From NCBI RefSeq assembly GCF_901542335.1, contig NZ_LR594036.1:248001-312000 (forward strand): a stretch of 64,000 bases of DNA, given 5' to 3'. Below the pieces are notes generated by a model. The model had not been told where the DNA came from, ran no database searches, and was given only the letters and a program-made list of their open reading frames with translations. Positions 47,754 to 57,806 of this stretch are shown here, one piece after another. Origin of the DNA: Streptococcus porcinus (GTDB lineage Bacteria; Bacillota; Bacilli; Lactobacillales; Streptococcaceae). The translations under genes were made by a program, and so were the position numbers. How positions within the stretch are numbered: position 1 is the stretch's first letter; every line of letters begins with the position of its first letter.

Positions 47754-48894
47754 TTGCTTCCTCCTCTTCCTCTGAACCCCAAATAAAGTTATAGAGGATA
47801 TCGACTAAGGAGGAGCGAGTAATAACTCCTTTTAGTTTGTTGTCTTTATCAACAACTGGCGCGTACTTAAGCCCACGTTTAAAAATACGTTGAGCGGTGT
47901 CTCTAAGGAGTGCATCTTCTTGGACGGAAAAAGTAATTGGTGTCATTAAATCGGAGACCAGGAGGTATTTTTGGTACCGATTGCTGAGAGATTCTAAGTC
48001 AATAACCCCAATCAGGCTTTCATTTTCTGTCACTAGGAGCGAGTCAACCCTTTTCTGACGCATTAAAGAAATTGCTTCAGATAGGTTTTTTTCTGCCGTG
48101 ATAGAAACAGGATTAGGCAACATAATAGATTTAACTGGTGTAATATTGGACTGAGCACGCATCAACCGTTCTTCACCAATCATTTTTTCAACAAATTCAG
48201 TAGCTGGTTTTTGAAGTAGTGCGGTTGGCGAGGCTTCTTGAACCATTTTGCCATTATCCATAACAATGATTTTTGTTGCTAATTTGAGGGCTTCGTCCAT
48301 ATCATGAGTGACAAGGATAATGGTTTTCCCCATTTTCTCTTGCAGAGATTTGACTAGGTCTTGAATGCCTTCTCGTGTAATTGGGTCTAGAGCTCCAAAA
48401 GGTTCATCCATTAAAATAATATCTTGATCAGCAGCTAAAGCACGGATTACCCCAATCCGTTGTTGTTGCCCACCAGATAATTCAGAAGGATAGCGATCTA
48501 AAAAGTCTTCTGGAAGCTCAACAATTTTAAGTAACTCTTTGGCCTTAGCTATTTTGTCTTCCTCTGACCATTTGAGAAGTTTTGGTACAAGAGTGATATT
48601 TTCGTAAATAGTCATATGTGGCATAAGTCCGATACTTTGGATAACATAGCCAATTTTCCGTCGTAACTGGACTGGGTTGAATTCTGAGATATCTTTCCCT
48701 TTGAAAAGAATTTTACCATTACTAGGTTTTAACATGCGATTGATCATTCGCATTAGAGTTGTTTTACCAGAACCACTAGTTCCGATAAAGCAGATAAAAT
48801 CTCCTGGCATAATTTTTAAATTAATCTTATCAACAGCTATTTTATCGCCATATATCTTATTAACATTTTGGTATTCAATGATTGGTGTTTCCAT
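47746..48894 (-). CDS. opuCA: Osmoprotectant ABC transporter ATPase with CBS domains (OpuCA-like)
   Basis: This 382-residue ATPase powers the importer. The nucleotide-binding domain shows IGTSGSGKTTLMRMINR (Walker A), LSGGQQQRIGVIRAL, IILMDEPFGALDP and LVTHDMDEALKLA. Two CBS domains follow (~250-370), which sense ionic strength in OpuA-type systems. I chose the ATG at 48894 because GGAGATAAG precedes it; the in-frame ATG at 48906 has that Shine-Dalgarno inside its own codons. It is the first of four overlapping genes; a TATAAT-rich stretch lies just upstream. Confidence 0.93.
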   Translation of the reverse strand: METPIIEYQNVNKIYGDKIAVDKINLKIMPGDFICFIGTSGSGKTTLMRMINRMLKPSNGKILFKGKDISEFNPVQLRRKIGYVIQSIGLMPHMTIYENITLVPKLLKWSEEDKIAKAKELLKIVELPEDFLDRYPSELSGGQQQRIGVIRALAADQDIILMDEPFGALDPITREGIQDLVKSLQEKMGKTIILVTHDMDEALKLATKIIVMDNGKMVQEASPTALLQKPATEFVEKMIGEERLMRAQSNITPVKSIMLPNPVSITAEKNLSEAISLMRQKRVDSLLVTENESLIGVIDLESLSNRYQKYLLVSDLMTPITFSVQEDALLRDTAQRIFKRGLKYAPVVDKDNKLKGVITRSSLVDILYNFIWGSEEEEEANG

Positions 48895-49170
48895 TCTTAT
48901 CTCCATCTTTATATTATAAATTTATGAAATAGCATGAACAATTATATTATACTATTATTTTTAGATAAAATCAGAGTTTAAGCAATGAGGGAGGTTACTA
49001 TCCATTAATTATTAAAGGAATTTCCATTTTATTTTTTATGTAAATAGAGAAAATAAATCAACAAACTAATTCTGCAAGGAAACAAATTCAAACTTTTTGA
49101 CAGCCAATTGGGAGTCGAAATTTTCTCTGATTTGTGTTAGAATAGAGCCTAGGAAATTCAGGAGAAAACT

Positions 49171-52100
49171 ATGTCAGATTTATTCGTTAAATTAATGGAA
49201 CAAATAGAAATGCCACTTGAAATGCGTAGTTCAAGTGTTTTTTCGACTGCTGACATTATTGAAGTTAATGTTCATTCAGTTTCTAGACTTTGGGAGTTTC
49301 ACTTTGCATTTGAAACCATTTTGCCCATTGACATTTATCGAGAATTGGACTATCGCTTAACCAACACCTTCAAAAAAGCTGATATTAAAGTTAGGTTTGA
49401 TATTCAGGTAAAGCAGATTGATTATTCAGAGCAAGTCTTGCAAGCTTACTATCAGGAGGCTTTTGAGCATGCACCCTGTAATGGAGCCTCCTTCAAATCT
49501 AGCTTTGCAAAACTGCAAGTCTCCTATCAGGAGGATAAGTTAGTTATTCACGCTCCCCGCTTTGTTAATAATGATCATTTTAGACAAAATCATATCCCAA
49601 ATCTGGCTAAACAGCTAGCTGCCTTTGGCTTTGGCCAATTGACTATTGAAATGGCCACTAACCAAGAGATGACCCAAGAGATGACACATTCTTTTGTGTC
49701 CAATCGCCAAGCATTGCTAGAAAAAGCTGTCCAGGAAAATCTAGAAGCGCAAAAATCATTAGAAGCTATGCAGCCACCTGCTGATGAAGTTAATAGTAGT
49801 AAACCAAGTTTTGACTACAAAGAAAGAGTGGCTCAAAGACAAGCAGGCTTTGAAAAAGCTGAGATCACACCAATGATTGAAATTGAAACAGAAGAAAATC
49901 GTATTGTCTTTGAAGGTATGGTTTTTGATGTGGATCGCAAAACAACCCGTACTGGACGTCACATCATCAATTTTAAAATGACGGACTATACTTCTAGTTT
50001 TGCTATGCAAAAATGGGCTAAAGATGATGATGAGCTTCGTAAATTTGATATGATTGCTAAGGGTGCTTGGTTACGAGTTCAGGGAAATATTGAAAATAAT
50101 CAATTTACCAAAAGCCTGACTATGAACGTACAACAAATTAAAGAAATTGTGCATCATAGCCGGAAGGATCTGATGCCAGATGATCAAAAACGTGTGGAAT
50201 TACATGCTCACACTAACATGTCTACAATGGATGCCCTACCCACTGTTGAAAGTCTCATCGATACGGCTGCTAAATGGGGTCACAAAGCCGTTGCCATCAC
50301 AGATCATGCCAATGTGCAGTCTTTTCCTCATGGTTACCATCGTGCTCGGAAAGCGGGCATCAAGGCAATTTTTGGACTAGAAGCCAATATTGTTGAAGAT
50401 AAAGTTCCTATTTCTTATGATCCTGTTGATATGGATTTGCACGAAGCAACCTATGTTGTTTTTGACGTTGAGACGACAGGCCTATCGGCAATAAATAATG
50501 ACTTGATTCAGATTGCGGCTTCAAAAATGTATAAAGGTAATATTATTGAACAATTTGATGAGTTCATTAATCCTGGTCATCCTTTATCTAGTTTTACAAC
50601 GGAGTTAACAGGAATTACAGACAATCATCTGATTGGAGCAAAGCCTCTCCTACAAGTCCTAGAAGCTTTTCAAGCTTTTTGCCAGGATACCATTTTGGTT
50701 GCTCATAATGCTAGTTTCGATGTCGGTTTTATGAATGCTAATTATGAACGTCATCATCTTCCCTTAATTAAGCAACCTGTGATTGACACTTTAGAATTTG
50801 CTCGTAATTTATATCCTGAATATAAACGACATGGTTTGGGGCCGCTGACCAAGAGATTCCAAGTTTCCTTGGATCATCACCATATGGCTAATTATGATGC
50901 GGAAGCCACTGGACGTTTGTTGTTTATTTTCTTAAAAGAAGCTCGCGAAAAACATGGGCTCACCAACTTATTGGATCTCAATACTAAGCTTGTAGCTGAA
51001 GATTCTTATAAAAAAGCTCGGGTCAAACATGCGACCATCTATGTTCAAAATCAAACCGGTTTGAAAAATATTTTCAAATTAGTTAGCCTATCAAATGTTA
51101 AATACTTTGAAGGAGTTCCGAGAATTCCTCGGACTGTTTTAGATCAGCATCGAGAAGGTCTCCTCCTAGGTACAGCTTGTTCTGAAGGGGAAGTTTTTGA
51201 TGCGGTCCTCACCAAAGGTGTGGAAGCCGCTACCGAGTTAGCAAACTATTATGACTTCATCGAAATTATGCCCCCAGCTCTCTACCAACCTTTAATTGCG
51301 CGTGAATTAATTAATGATCAAGAGGGTGTTCAGAAGGCAATATTAGATTTAATTGAAGTCGGAAAAAGGCTAAACAAGCCAGTCCTTGCAACAGGGAATG
51401 TTCATTACATTGAACCGGAAGAAGCTATTTATCGGGAAATCATTGTTCGCTCACTTGGCCAAGGTGCTATGATTAACAGACCAATTGGTCGTGGAGAAGG
51501 AGCGCAACCCGCACCACTGCCTGAGGCTCATTTTAGGACAACCAATGAAATGCTCGATGACTTTGCCTTTCTAGGAAAAGAACTAGCTTATCAGGTTGTT
51601 GTTCAAAATACTCAAGATTTTGCTGATCGTATTGAAGAAGTTGAAGTTGTTAAAGGAGACCTTTACACGCCTTTTATTGATAAAGCCGAAGAAACAGTTG
51701 CTGAGTTGACTTATCAAAAAGCTTTTGAAATTTATGGTAATCCTTTACCGGATATTATTGATTTACGAATTGAAAAAGAGTTGACTTCCATACTAGGTAA
51801 TGGTTTTGCAGTGATATATTTGGCCTCACAAATGCTGGTAAACCGTTCTAATGAACGAGGATATTTAGTAGGTTCACGTGGCTCTGTCGGGTCAAGTTTT
51901 GTTGCTACTATGATTGGGATAACAGAAGTTAATCCAATGCCTCCTCATTATGTTTGTCCTAGTTGCCAACATTCAGAGTTTATTACAGATGGCTCTGTGG
52001 GATCTGGTTATGATTTACCTAATAAGAATTGTCCAAAATGTGGAGCAAGTTATCAAAAAGACGGACAAGATATTCCCTTTGAAACTTTCCTTGGCTTCGA

Positions 52101-53571
52101 TGGGGACAAAGTACCAGATATTGACTTGAATTTTTCTGGAGATGATCAACCCAATGCCCATCTAGATGTTCGTGATATTTTTGGAGCTGAGTATGCTTTT
52201 AGGGCGGGAACCGTTGGTACCGTTGCAGAGAAAACAGCATATGGTTTTGTTAAAGGCTATGAACGGGATTTTGGAAAAATATATAGAGATGCTGAAGTTG
52301 ATCGTCTTGCAGCCGGTGCAGCTGGTGTGAAACGAACAACTGGGCAACACCCAGGCGGTATTGTTGTTATTCCTAACTACATGGATGTCTATGATTTTAC
52401 TCCGGTTCAATTTCCAGCAGAAGATGTCACTGCTTCATGGCAGACTACCCACTTTAACTTCCATGATATCGATGAAAATGTTTTAAAACTTGATATTTTA
52501 GGGCATGATGATCCAACAATGATTCGGAAGTTACAAGATTTGTCAGGGATTGATCCTAAGTCAATTCCGGCTGACGACCCTGGCGTTATGGCCCTCTTCT
52601 CAGGTACAGAAATTTTAGGAGTAACACCTGAACAAATTGGTACTCCTACGGGAATGCTTGGTATACCTGAATTTGGAACCAATTTTGTTCGGGGAATGGT
52701 CAATGAAACTCACCCAACTACTTTTGCTGAACTTTTACAACTATCTGGTCTATCACATGGAACAGACGTTTGGCTAGGTAATGCGCAAGATCTCATTAAA
52801 GAAGGTATTGCAACCCTAAAAACAGTTATCGGATGTCGAGATGATATCATGGTTTACCTCATGCATGCTGGTTTGGAGCCTAAAATGGCCTTTACCATTA
52901 TGGAACGGGTTCGAAAAGGGCTTTGGTTAAAAATCTCAGAAGATGAGCGTAATTCATATATTGAAGCTATGCGTAAGAATCATGTTCCGGATTGGTATAT
53001 TGAATCTTGTGGAAAGATTAAATATATGTTCCCTAAAGCGCATGCTGCCGCCTATGTTTTGATGGCTTTAAGGGTTGCTTATTTTAAGGTACATCACCCA
53101 ATCATGTATTATTGTGCTTATTTCTCCATTCGTGCAAAAGCTTTTGAATTAAAAACGATGAGTGGTGGTTTAGAGGCTGTTAAAGCAAGGATGGAAGATA
53201 TAGCCCTTAAAAAGAAAAATAACGAAGCTTCCAATGTTGAGAATGATTTATATACAACACTTGAGATTGTTAATGAGATGTTAGAGCGTGGTTTTAAATT
53301 TGGGAAATTAGACCTCTACAAGAGTGATGCGATAGAGTTTCAAATTGAAGGTGATACTTTAATACCTCCTTTTGTAGCCTTAGAAGGCCTAGGTGAGAAT
53401 GTTGCTAGACAAATAGTTCGTGCCAGAAAAGAAGGTGAATTTCTTTCAAAAATGGAGCTTAGAAAACGTGGCGGAGCGTCACAAACTTTGGTTGAAAAAA
53501 TGGACGACATGGGAATATTAGGAAATCTTCCTGAAGATAACCAATTAAGTCTCTTTGATGATTTTTTCTAA
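49171..53571 (+). CDS. polC: DNA polymerase III alpha subunit, PolC type
   Basis: PolC is the main replicative polymerase of low-GC Gram-positive bacteria. The 1466-residue protein has an N-terminal domain, an OB fold (~235-330), a PHP domain ([15 protein letters not shown]) interrupted by the proofreading exonuclease ([10 protein letters not shown] near 430, [26 protein letters not shown]), a zinc-binding motif (CPSCQHSEF...CPKCGA) and the polymerase core with [12 protein letters not shown] and [18 protein letters not shown]. It ends with the helix-hairpin-helix/OB region and a clamp-binding QLSLFDDFF. It is monocistronic or read into the MarR gene. Confidence 0.98.
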   Translation: MSDLFVKLMEQIEMPLEMRSSSVFSTADIIEVNVHSVSRLWEFHFAFETILPIDIYRELDYRLTNTFKKADIKVRFDIQVKQIDYSEQVLQAYYQEAFEHAPCNGASFKSSFAKLQVSYQEDKLVIHAPRFVNNDHFRQNHIPNLAKQLAAFGFGQLTIEMATNQEMTQEMTHSFVSNRQALLEKAVQENLEAQKSLEAMQPPADEVNSSKPSFDYKERVAQRQAGFEKAEITPMIEIETEENRIVFEGMVFDVDRKTTRTGRHIINFKMTDYTSSFAMQKWAKDDDELRKFDMIAKGAWLRVQGNIENNQFTKSLTMNVQQIKEIVHHSRKDLMPDDQKRVELHAHTNMSTMDALPTVESLIDTAAKWGHKAVAITDHANVQSFPHGYHRARKAGIKAIFGLEANIVEDKVPISYDPVDMDLHEATYVVFDVETTGLSAINNDLIQIAASKMYKGNIIEQFDEFINPGHPLSSFTTELTGITDNHLIGAKPLLQVLEAFQAFCQDTILVAHNASFDVGFMNANYERHHLPLIKQPVIDTLEFARNLYPEYKRHGLGPLTKRFQVSLDHHHMANYDAEATGRLLFIFLKEAREKHGLTNLLDLNTKLVAEDSYKKARVKHATIYVQNQTGLKNIFKLVSLSNVKYFEGVPRIPRTVLDQHREGLLLGTACSEGEVFDAVLTKGVEAATELANYYDFIEIMPPALYQPLIARELINDQEGVQKAILDLIEVGKRLNKPVLATGNVHYIEPEEAIYREIIVRSLGQGAMINRPIGRGEGAQPAPLPEAHFRTTNEMLDDFAFLGKELAYQVVVQNTQDFADRIEEVEVVKGDLYTPFIDKAEETVAELTYQKAFEIYGNPLPDIIDLRIEKELTSILGNGFAVIYLASQMLVNRSNERGYLVGSRGSVGSSFVATMIGITEVNPMPPHYVCPSCQHSEFITDGSVGSGYDLPNKNCPKCGASYQKDGQDIPFETFLGFDGDKVPDIDLNFSGDDQPNAHLDVRDIFGAEYAFRAGTVGTVAEKTAYGFVKGYERDFGKIYRDAEVDRLAAGAAGVKRTTGQHPGGIVVIPNYMDVYDFTPVQFPAEDVTASWQTTHFNFHDIDENVLKLDILGHDDPTMIRKLQDLSGIDPKSIPADDPGVMALFSGTEILGVTPEQIGTPTGMLGIPEFGTNFVRGMVNETHPTTFAELLQLSGLSHGTDVWLGNAQDLIKEGIATLKTVIGCRDDIMVYLMHAGLEPKMAFTIMERVRKGLWLKISEDERNSYIEAMRKNHVPDWYIESCGKIKYMFPKAHAAAYVLMALRVAYFKVHHPIMYYCAYFSIRAKAFELKTMSGGLEAVKARMEDIALKKKNNEASNVENDLYTTLEIVNEMLERGFKFGKLDLYKSDAIEFQIEGDTLIPPFVALEGLGENVARQIVRARKEGEFLSKMELRKRGGASQTLVEKMDDMGILGNLPEDNQLSLFDDFF

Positions 53572-53667
53572 AGCTAGAGCTACTAGCTAGTTGAACAATC
53601 TAAAACGACTTGATTGCTTTTATTACTAACTAGTTATAAAATAAAACTAATAAGGAAAGGAGGCAAA

Positions 53668-54093
53668 ATGGGAACATTTAAAAATTCAGCAGTTAAATCA
53701 ATGGTAGTTATGCGTAAGGCTTTTCGAACGATTGATGCTAAGGTATCTGAAAGCTATAAAGATCATGAATTGACCCCAACTCAATTTGCTGTTCTTGATG
53801 TTTTGTATGCTAAAGGTGACTTGAAAATTGGGGAACTAATCAACAGTATGTTAGCAACTTCCGGTAATATGACTGTTGTTATTAATAATATGGAAAAAAA
53901 AGGCTGGGTTCAACGAATCATGTGTCCTCATGATAAACGGTCTTTCATTGTTAGTTTAACGGATGACGGCAAAGCAGTAATTGAAAAAGCACTACCAGAG
54001 CATATTGGTAAAGTTGAAGATATTTTTTCTGTTTTGACAGAGGCAGAGCAAAAAGAATTAATTAAGCTTCTGAAAAAATTTAAAAATGCATAG
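53668..54093 (+). CDS. MarR-family transcriptional regulator
   Basis: This 141-residue winged-helix regulator shows ELTPTQFAVLDVLYAKGDLKIGEL, TSGNMTVVINNMEKKGWV (recognition helix) and PHDKRSFIVSLTDDGKAVI (wing), the standard MarR layout. It starts at the ATG at 53668 behind AAAGGAGG; an in-frame upstream start lacks a site. A terminator follows, then an FMN reductase gene with a palindrome over its promoter (54190-54209), the likely target. A redox or electrophile signal is plausible but not shown. Confidence 0.9.
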   Translation: MGTFKNSAVKSMVVMRKAFRTIDAKVSESYKDHELTPTQFAVLDVLYAKGDLKIGELINSMLATSGNMTVVINNMEKKGWVQRIMCPHDKRSFIVSLTDDGKAVIEKALPEHIGKVEDIFSVLTEAEQKELIKLLKKFKNA

Positions 54094-54120
54094 TAACTAT
54101 TATTGAATGAAAGTTGTTCT

Positions 54121-54155
54121 AGAGAAATCATTGAAAAGCAGTGATTTCTTTTTTA
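54121..54155 (+). terminator. Terminator of the MarR gene
   Basis: AGAAATCA (54123-54130) pairs with TGATTTCT (54142-54149), followed by a T run. Confidence 0.85.
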
Positions 54156-54175
54156 AAATTTTTGAGTTAAGTCTC

Positions 54176-54209
54176 TTGACTTTACTAATTAGTAATAATA
54201 TAATTACTA
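54176..54209 (+). promoter_or_regulatory. Promoter and MarR-type operator of the FMN reductase gene
   Basis: TTGACT (54176-54181) and TATAAT (54199-54204) are exactly 17 bases apart. The palindrome TAGTAAT-N6-ATTACTA (54190-54209) covers the -10, so a bound dimer would block RNA polymerase. The adjacent MarR protein is the best candidate to bind it. Confidence 0.75.
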
Positions 54210-54253
54210 CATAGTATCAATAAATCACTATTTAGTGAAAACAAGGAGACGAT

Positions 54254-54853
54254 ATGTCTGTTATTGCTAAACTTAAAAGTATATTCAAAGGAGAAAAGGA
54301 AATGAAAAATATTCTATTTATCGACGGCTCACTACGCAAAGGTTCATTTAATCATCAGTTAGCTCTTGAAGCAGAAAAAACTTTAGCTGGAAAAGCTAAT
54401 GTTTCTTATTTGGATTGGGCTCAAGTTCCCGTTTTTAGTCAAGATCTTGAAGCTAATGCTCCAGAAGCAGTGGTTAAAGTTCGTGAAGCTATTCAAGCAG
54501 CAGATGCTCTTTGGATTTTCTCTCCAGTTTATAATTTCTCAATTCCAGGATCAGTGAAAAATTTACTAGACTGGGCATCACGTGCACTTGACTTGTCAGA
54601 TCCAACTGGCCCATCAGCAATTGGTGGTAAAGTTATTACCGTCTCATCAGTAGCTAACGGTGGACATGATCAATTATTTGCTATCTACAATGATTTGATT
54701 CCTTTTATTCGTACAACAGTAGCAGGTGAATTCACTAAAACAACTGTAAATCCAGAAGCTTGGGGAACTGGAGTCCTTGAGATTTCAGAGGAAACAAAAG
54801 CTAGTCTTGCAAGTCAAGCAGAAGCTTTGTTAGCAGCAGTCTCTAACGATTAA
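54254..54853 (+). CDS. NADPH-dependent FMN reductase family protein
   Basis: This 199-residue flavodoxin-fold oxidoreductase has FIDGSLRKGSFNHQLA near 22-37 (FMN phosphate loop) and SPVYNFSIPGSVKNLLDWASRA, typical of NADPH:FMN or azo/quinone reductases. Two starts are possible. The ATG at 54254 follows AAGGAG and adds 16 residues (SVIAKLKSIFKGEKE). The ATG at 54302 also follows AAAGGAG and begins at the conserved fold. It is expressed from a promoter with a MarR-like operator. Confidence 0.88.
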   Translation: MSVIAKLKSIFKGEKEMKNILFIDGSLRKGSFNHQLALEAEKTLAGKANVSYLDWAQVPVFSQDLEANAPEAVVKVREAIQAADALWIFSPVYNFSIPGSVKNLLDWASRALDLSDPTGPSAIGGKVITVSSVANGGHDQLFAIYNDLIPFIRTTVAGEFTKTTVNPEAWGTGVLEISEETKASLASQAEALLAAVSND

Positions 54854-54871
54854 CCTGCAACATTATTAAAT

Positions 54872-54910
54872 AAAAAAGAAATCACAGCTTTATACTGTGA
54901 TTTCTTTTTT
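54872..54910. terminator. Bidirectional terminator between FMN reductase and def
   Basis: AAAAAAGAAATCACAG (54872-54887) pairs with CTGTGATTTCTTTTTT (54895-54910). Confidence 0.92.
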
Positions 54911-55523
54911 ATTTAATAATTAGCATACCCTCATTGACAGCGAAGGGATCAGCCTGATTGATACGGTCATAGAACATGATACCGTTAATATGATCAATTT
55001 CATGTTGAACAACGATAGCATTATAACCTTTCAATTTGATACGTTGTTTTTCACCATCTTTGTTATAGTAATCAACAGTAACACGGGAATGGCGAACAAC
55101 ATAGCCCTCAATTGGACGATCAACGGATAGGCAACCTTCACCTTCTGCTAGAGCAGCATCTTGAACTGAATGTGCTACAACCTTAGGATTATACATCACT
55201 TCTTGAAGACTGTAGGATTCTTTTGGAGGATTACCTTCGCTATCTTCCATGTTAGGAACTAGAACAGCGATGATTCGTTTTGAAATATCTAACTGTGGTG
55301 CGGCTAAGCCAACGCCACCACGTAAATCTAATTTTTCCGCCATCACAGGATCTTGAGAATGTTTTAAAAATTGCATCATTTTCTCGCCTAAAATGATATC
55401 TTCATCACTTAAGGGGAGAGCAACCTCTTGAGCCTTTTGCCTTAGGGTTGGGTTACCTTCACGGATGATATCGTCCATGGTAATCATGTGACTAGCTTTT
55501 ATTATTTTATCTTGTGCAGACAT
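54909..55523 (-). CDS. def: Peptide deformylase
   Basis: Def removes the formyl group from the first Met of new proteins. The 204-residue protein has all three metal-site motifs: [15 protein letters not shown] and [11 protein letters not shown], with the metal ligands Cys and two His. The insert between motifs and the length are typical of the type II Gram-positive enzyme. GGAGTAATA precedes the ATG. It stands alone between two convergent or unrelated units. Confidence 0.97.
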   Translation of the reverse strand: MSAQDKIIKASHMITMDDIIREGNPTLRQKAQEVALPLSDEDIILGEKMMQFLKHSQDPVMAEKLDLRGGVGLAAPQLDISKRIIAVLVPNMEDSEGNPPKESYSLQEVMYNPKVVAHSVQDAALAEGEGCLSVDRPIEGYVVRHSRVTVDYYNKDGEKQRIKLKGYNAIVVQHEIDHINGIMFYDRINQADPFAVNEGMLIIK

Positions 55524-55569
55524 TATTACTCCTTTAATTATTCATGGAATAACTATATCACAAAATAAG

Positions 55570-56244
55570 TTATTTATAAAGCTGAGCTGATGACTCCTTC
55601 TGTGAAAGGGAAGTTTGTTCGTAATTGCTATCAATTTCGTTGGCATCATTGCTAAAAGCAAAAGTTTTAGTCAAAAAATAGGAGGTCATGGCCAAGCTTA
55701 GTGAGGCGAGGATATCGGTTGGATAGTGATCTCTGAGGTAAATGCGAGAAAGCAATAGCAAGAGAGTCCAGATGGTGGCTATATATTTGACCAAGGTTGA
55801 GAAGCTATCTTTGCGATGAGTTAGAAAACTAAATAGAATTAAAAGTAGAAGAATCATACAAATACTATGACCACTAGGAAAGCTCAGGCCTGTATCAGAA
55901 AAGAGTTGAAAGCTTGGCCGCTGTCGGTGGATAATAAACTTTAGTAAGAGTGCTAAGCCACTTGTGGCAAAGTAAAAAAAGAATAGAATAAGTGTCTTTT
56001 TACCTTGATGTCGATTTAAAATAAAAAGAACCATAGCAAGAATGGTAACAATCAGTGGACTACCGATGCTAGTAATGTAGATCATGACAGTTGTTAGCCA
56101 GGGACTATATGTTAATGCCACAAGATTAAAGAGAGCATTATCTAAATAATGAATAACTGAGGCATTGGTCATAACTCCAATAGCTAGTAGTAAAAAGCTT
56201 GTCAAAAATAGGTTGGTAGCAAAAAATGAGCGTTTTTTGAACAT
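55570..56244 (-). CDS. PAP2-family membrane phosphatase
   Basis: This 224-residue polytopic membrane protein has the acid phosphatase motifs KFIIHRQRP (KxxxxxxRP), FPSGHS and SRIYLRDHYPTDI (SRxxxxxHxxxD). Members remove phosphate from undecaprenyl pyrophosphate or phosphatidic acid on the outer face of the membrane. Which lipid is used is not visible. It is read toward def, with its start near 56244 and GGAG upstream. Confidence 0.9.
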   Translation of the reverse strand: MFKKRSFFATNLFLTSFLLLAIGVMTNASVIHYLDNALFNLVALTYSPWLTTVMIYITSIGSPLIVTILAMVLFILNRHQGKKTLILFFFYFATSGLALLLKFIIHRQRPSFQLFSDTGLSFPSGHSICMILLLLILFSFLTHRKDSFSTLVKYIATIWTLLLLLSRIYLRDHYPTDILASLSLAMTSYFLTKTFAFSNDANEIDSNYEQTSLSQKESSAQLYK

Positions 56245-56458
56245 ACAAGTCTCCTTTAATAAGGCTAAGCATACGCTAGAAAACTTAAATAATTCAAAAA
56301 CATATTAATACGAGTACTAATATGTGTGTAAAGAGAGATTATTAGGGATAAGTGCAATTCTTCAGTTGTTGACAAGGCTTTCAAAGAAGGTTATAATGTG
56401 CTTGTTATTTTGAGACCCTATCAAGATTGAGTATCTTTCTATAGAAAGTGTGAATCGT

Positions 56459-56791
56459 ATGAAAACTATTTTAATAATATTATTCTGGTCTTGTTTGGCC
56501 TATGCTCTTTACTCTGCTATTGATGCCAAGCTGTGGGTTACAAAGACACTTGGCTATAACTACCTTATTAGGTTTGTTGGTACAAGTAAGGGAATTGATT
56601 TAGAAGAAAGTCCTAAAGTCATGAAAAAAATTAGTATTGTCAGTGTTTCAAAGAATCAGATGACTTATTCTGTGCAATCTAGAATTAATGATCACGCTTT
56701 GAAGGAACTGATTATGGCCGAATTTAATTTAAGAAAAGATCAAGTCATTATCCAATCTGAGCAACTTTCAGGTGTATTAGGAGTAGCTTAG
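56459..56791 (+). CDS. Small protein of unknown function with N-terminal membrane segment
   Basis: This 110-residue protein starts with a hydrophobic helix (TILIILFWSCLAYALYSAI) and then a soluble basic domain that I do not recognise. It is probably anchored in the membrane by the helix. A GTG at 56450 is an alternative start in frame, but neither has a strong ribosome binding site; the ATG at 56459 follows a weak GAAAG. It is divergent from the PAP2 gene and precedes a candidate small RNA. Confidence 0.65.
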   Translation: MKTILIILFWSCLAYALYSAIDAKLWVTKTLGYNYLIRFVGTSKGIDLEESPKVMKKISIVSVSKNQMTYSVQSRINDHALKELIMAEFNLRKDQVIIQSEQLSGVLGVA

Positions 56792-56873
56792 GACCCGCTT
56801 AGATACTTGTCTGCTTTTTAACAAACAAGTTAATGAAACAATCAGACTAATCTTTGTTTTTTACAAAAAGGTA

Positions 56874-56902
56874 TTGTTTCTAGAAAAGAGATTAGCTATA
56901 AT
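56874..56902 (+). promoter_or_regulatory. Promoter of the candidate small RNA
   Basis: TTGTTT (56874-56879) and TATAAT (56897-56902) are exactly 17 bases apart, with no gene downstream before a terminator. Confidence 0.7.
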
Positions 56903-56908
56903 AAACTA

Positions 56909-56986
56909 ACTCCAAACAATATCATCCTTGACTGAGAGAGAGGATAATAAGACAACGTAAAAGAGCCCCATTGTGAGCTCTTTTTT
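56909..56986 (+). ncRNA. Candidate small RNA of about 78 bases
   Basis: A promoter at 56874-56902 predicts a start near 56909. A hairpin AAAAGAGC (56959-56966) / GCTCTTTT (56977-56984) ending in six T (56981-56986) closes the transcript. The body has unpaired ACTCC and CATCC segments that could pair with ribosome binding sites. There is no start codon with a usable ribosome binding site in it. GACAACG (56951-56957) before and CGTTGTC (56988-56994) after the terminator also pair. I do not recognise a known family. Confidence 0.6.
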
Positions 56987-57047
56987 GCGTTGTCAATAAT
57001 ATATTTTGAGTTGATTAGTGAAAAGGTCTAAGATCTATTCCAAATGC

Positions 57048-57713
57048 TTAATCCAAATCTGCTAGATCCTCTAAGGTTTCTTTGGAAAGGATATGATAGT
57101 ATTTAAAGGAAACTTTTTCTATAATTTTGACCTCTAAAAGCTGAGCAATGACACGATGTAGGTGACGATAGCTAGTGCCAAAAGAATCAGCTAATAGGGT
57201 CAAGTCAAGCTGGAAGTAGCCATTTTCCTCGTTTTCTAAAATATGTTTGGCAAGCCTTTCTTTTACGGTATAGCTTAGGTTTTGAGTACTCTTAATATTT
57301 TGCTTGTAAAAGTTTTTAGCTAGTTCCTGACTGATTTGATATAAGAATTCAGGATTGGCTAATAACTTTTTTTTGTTAATATGCTTTAGTTGAATCAGGT
57401 AGGTTTCTTCCAGAGCGATGACAGAAGTAACAGCATTTTGGTTGGTCAATAATTCTATGTCACCTATTAAACAGGGTTTAGCATGGGTTTCTAGGATATG
57501 CTCTTTACCATTAGATAGACGTCTAACAATCTTAATGTTGCCAGCCAAAGCATAGCCAATGAAAGTTAAAGCCTGATCTTGTTGACAGATCATATCATTT
57601 TTATGAAAAAGGACTAATTGTAGTTCAGGCCAAAAAACCTTAGGAAAAAACTTTTCTAAGTGATATTTTTTAAGTAGTTCTTTTAATAATTTTTCGTTTG
57701 TAATCGTCTTCAT
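57048..57713 (-). CDS. Crp/Fnr-family transcriptional regulator
   Basis: This 221-residue protein has an N-terminal cyclic-nucleotide-binding-like beta barrel (~25-125, with AKPCLIGDIELLTNQNAVTSV) and a C-terminal winged helix (LTLLADSFGTSYRHLHRVIAQL). No FNR-type cluster of cysteines is present, so it is not an obvious oxygen sensor. It is divergent from an MFS transporter gene; the gap carries the palindrome GACCTAGGTC. Control of that transporter is the natural guess. Confidence 0.88.
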   Translation of the reverse strand: MKTITNEKLLKELLKKYHLEKFFPKVFWPELQLVLFHKNDMICQQDQALTFIGYALAGNIKIVRRLSNGKEHILETHAKPCLIGDIELLTNQNAVTSVIALEETYLIQLKHINKKKLLANPEFLYQISQELAKNFYKQNIKSTQNLSYTVKERLAKHILENEENGYFQLDLTLLADSFGTSYRHLHRVIAQLLEVKIIEKVSFKYYHILSKETLEDLADLD

Positions 57714-57724
57714 TTCGGATTTGT

Positions 57725-57734
57725 GACCTAGGTC
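57725..57734. promoter_or_regulatory. Palindrome GACCTAGGTC in the Crp/Fnr - MFS gap
   Basis: The perfect 10-base palindrome lies about 10 to 20 bases after the predicted start of the Crp/Fnr transcript, whose promoter would be TTGTTA and TATAAT (57752-57757) on the minus strand with 17 bases between. It is placed for autoregulation. The consensus differs from the usual CRP site. Confidence 0.45.
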
Positions 57735-57806
57735 CTATTTTTATTTCTTGCTATTGATTATACTGAAGATAAGATAAATTAACAAGAAAAAGGACGGTTT
57801 TCCTAT

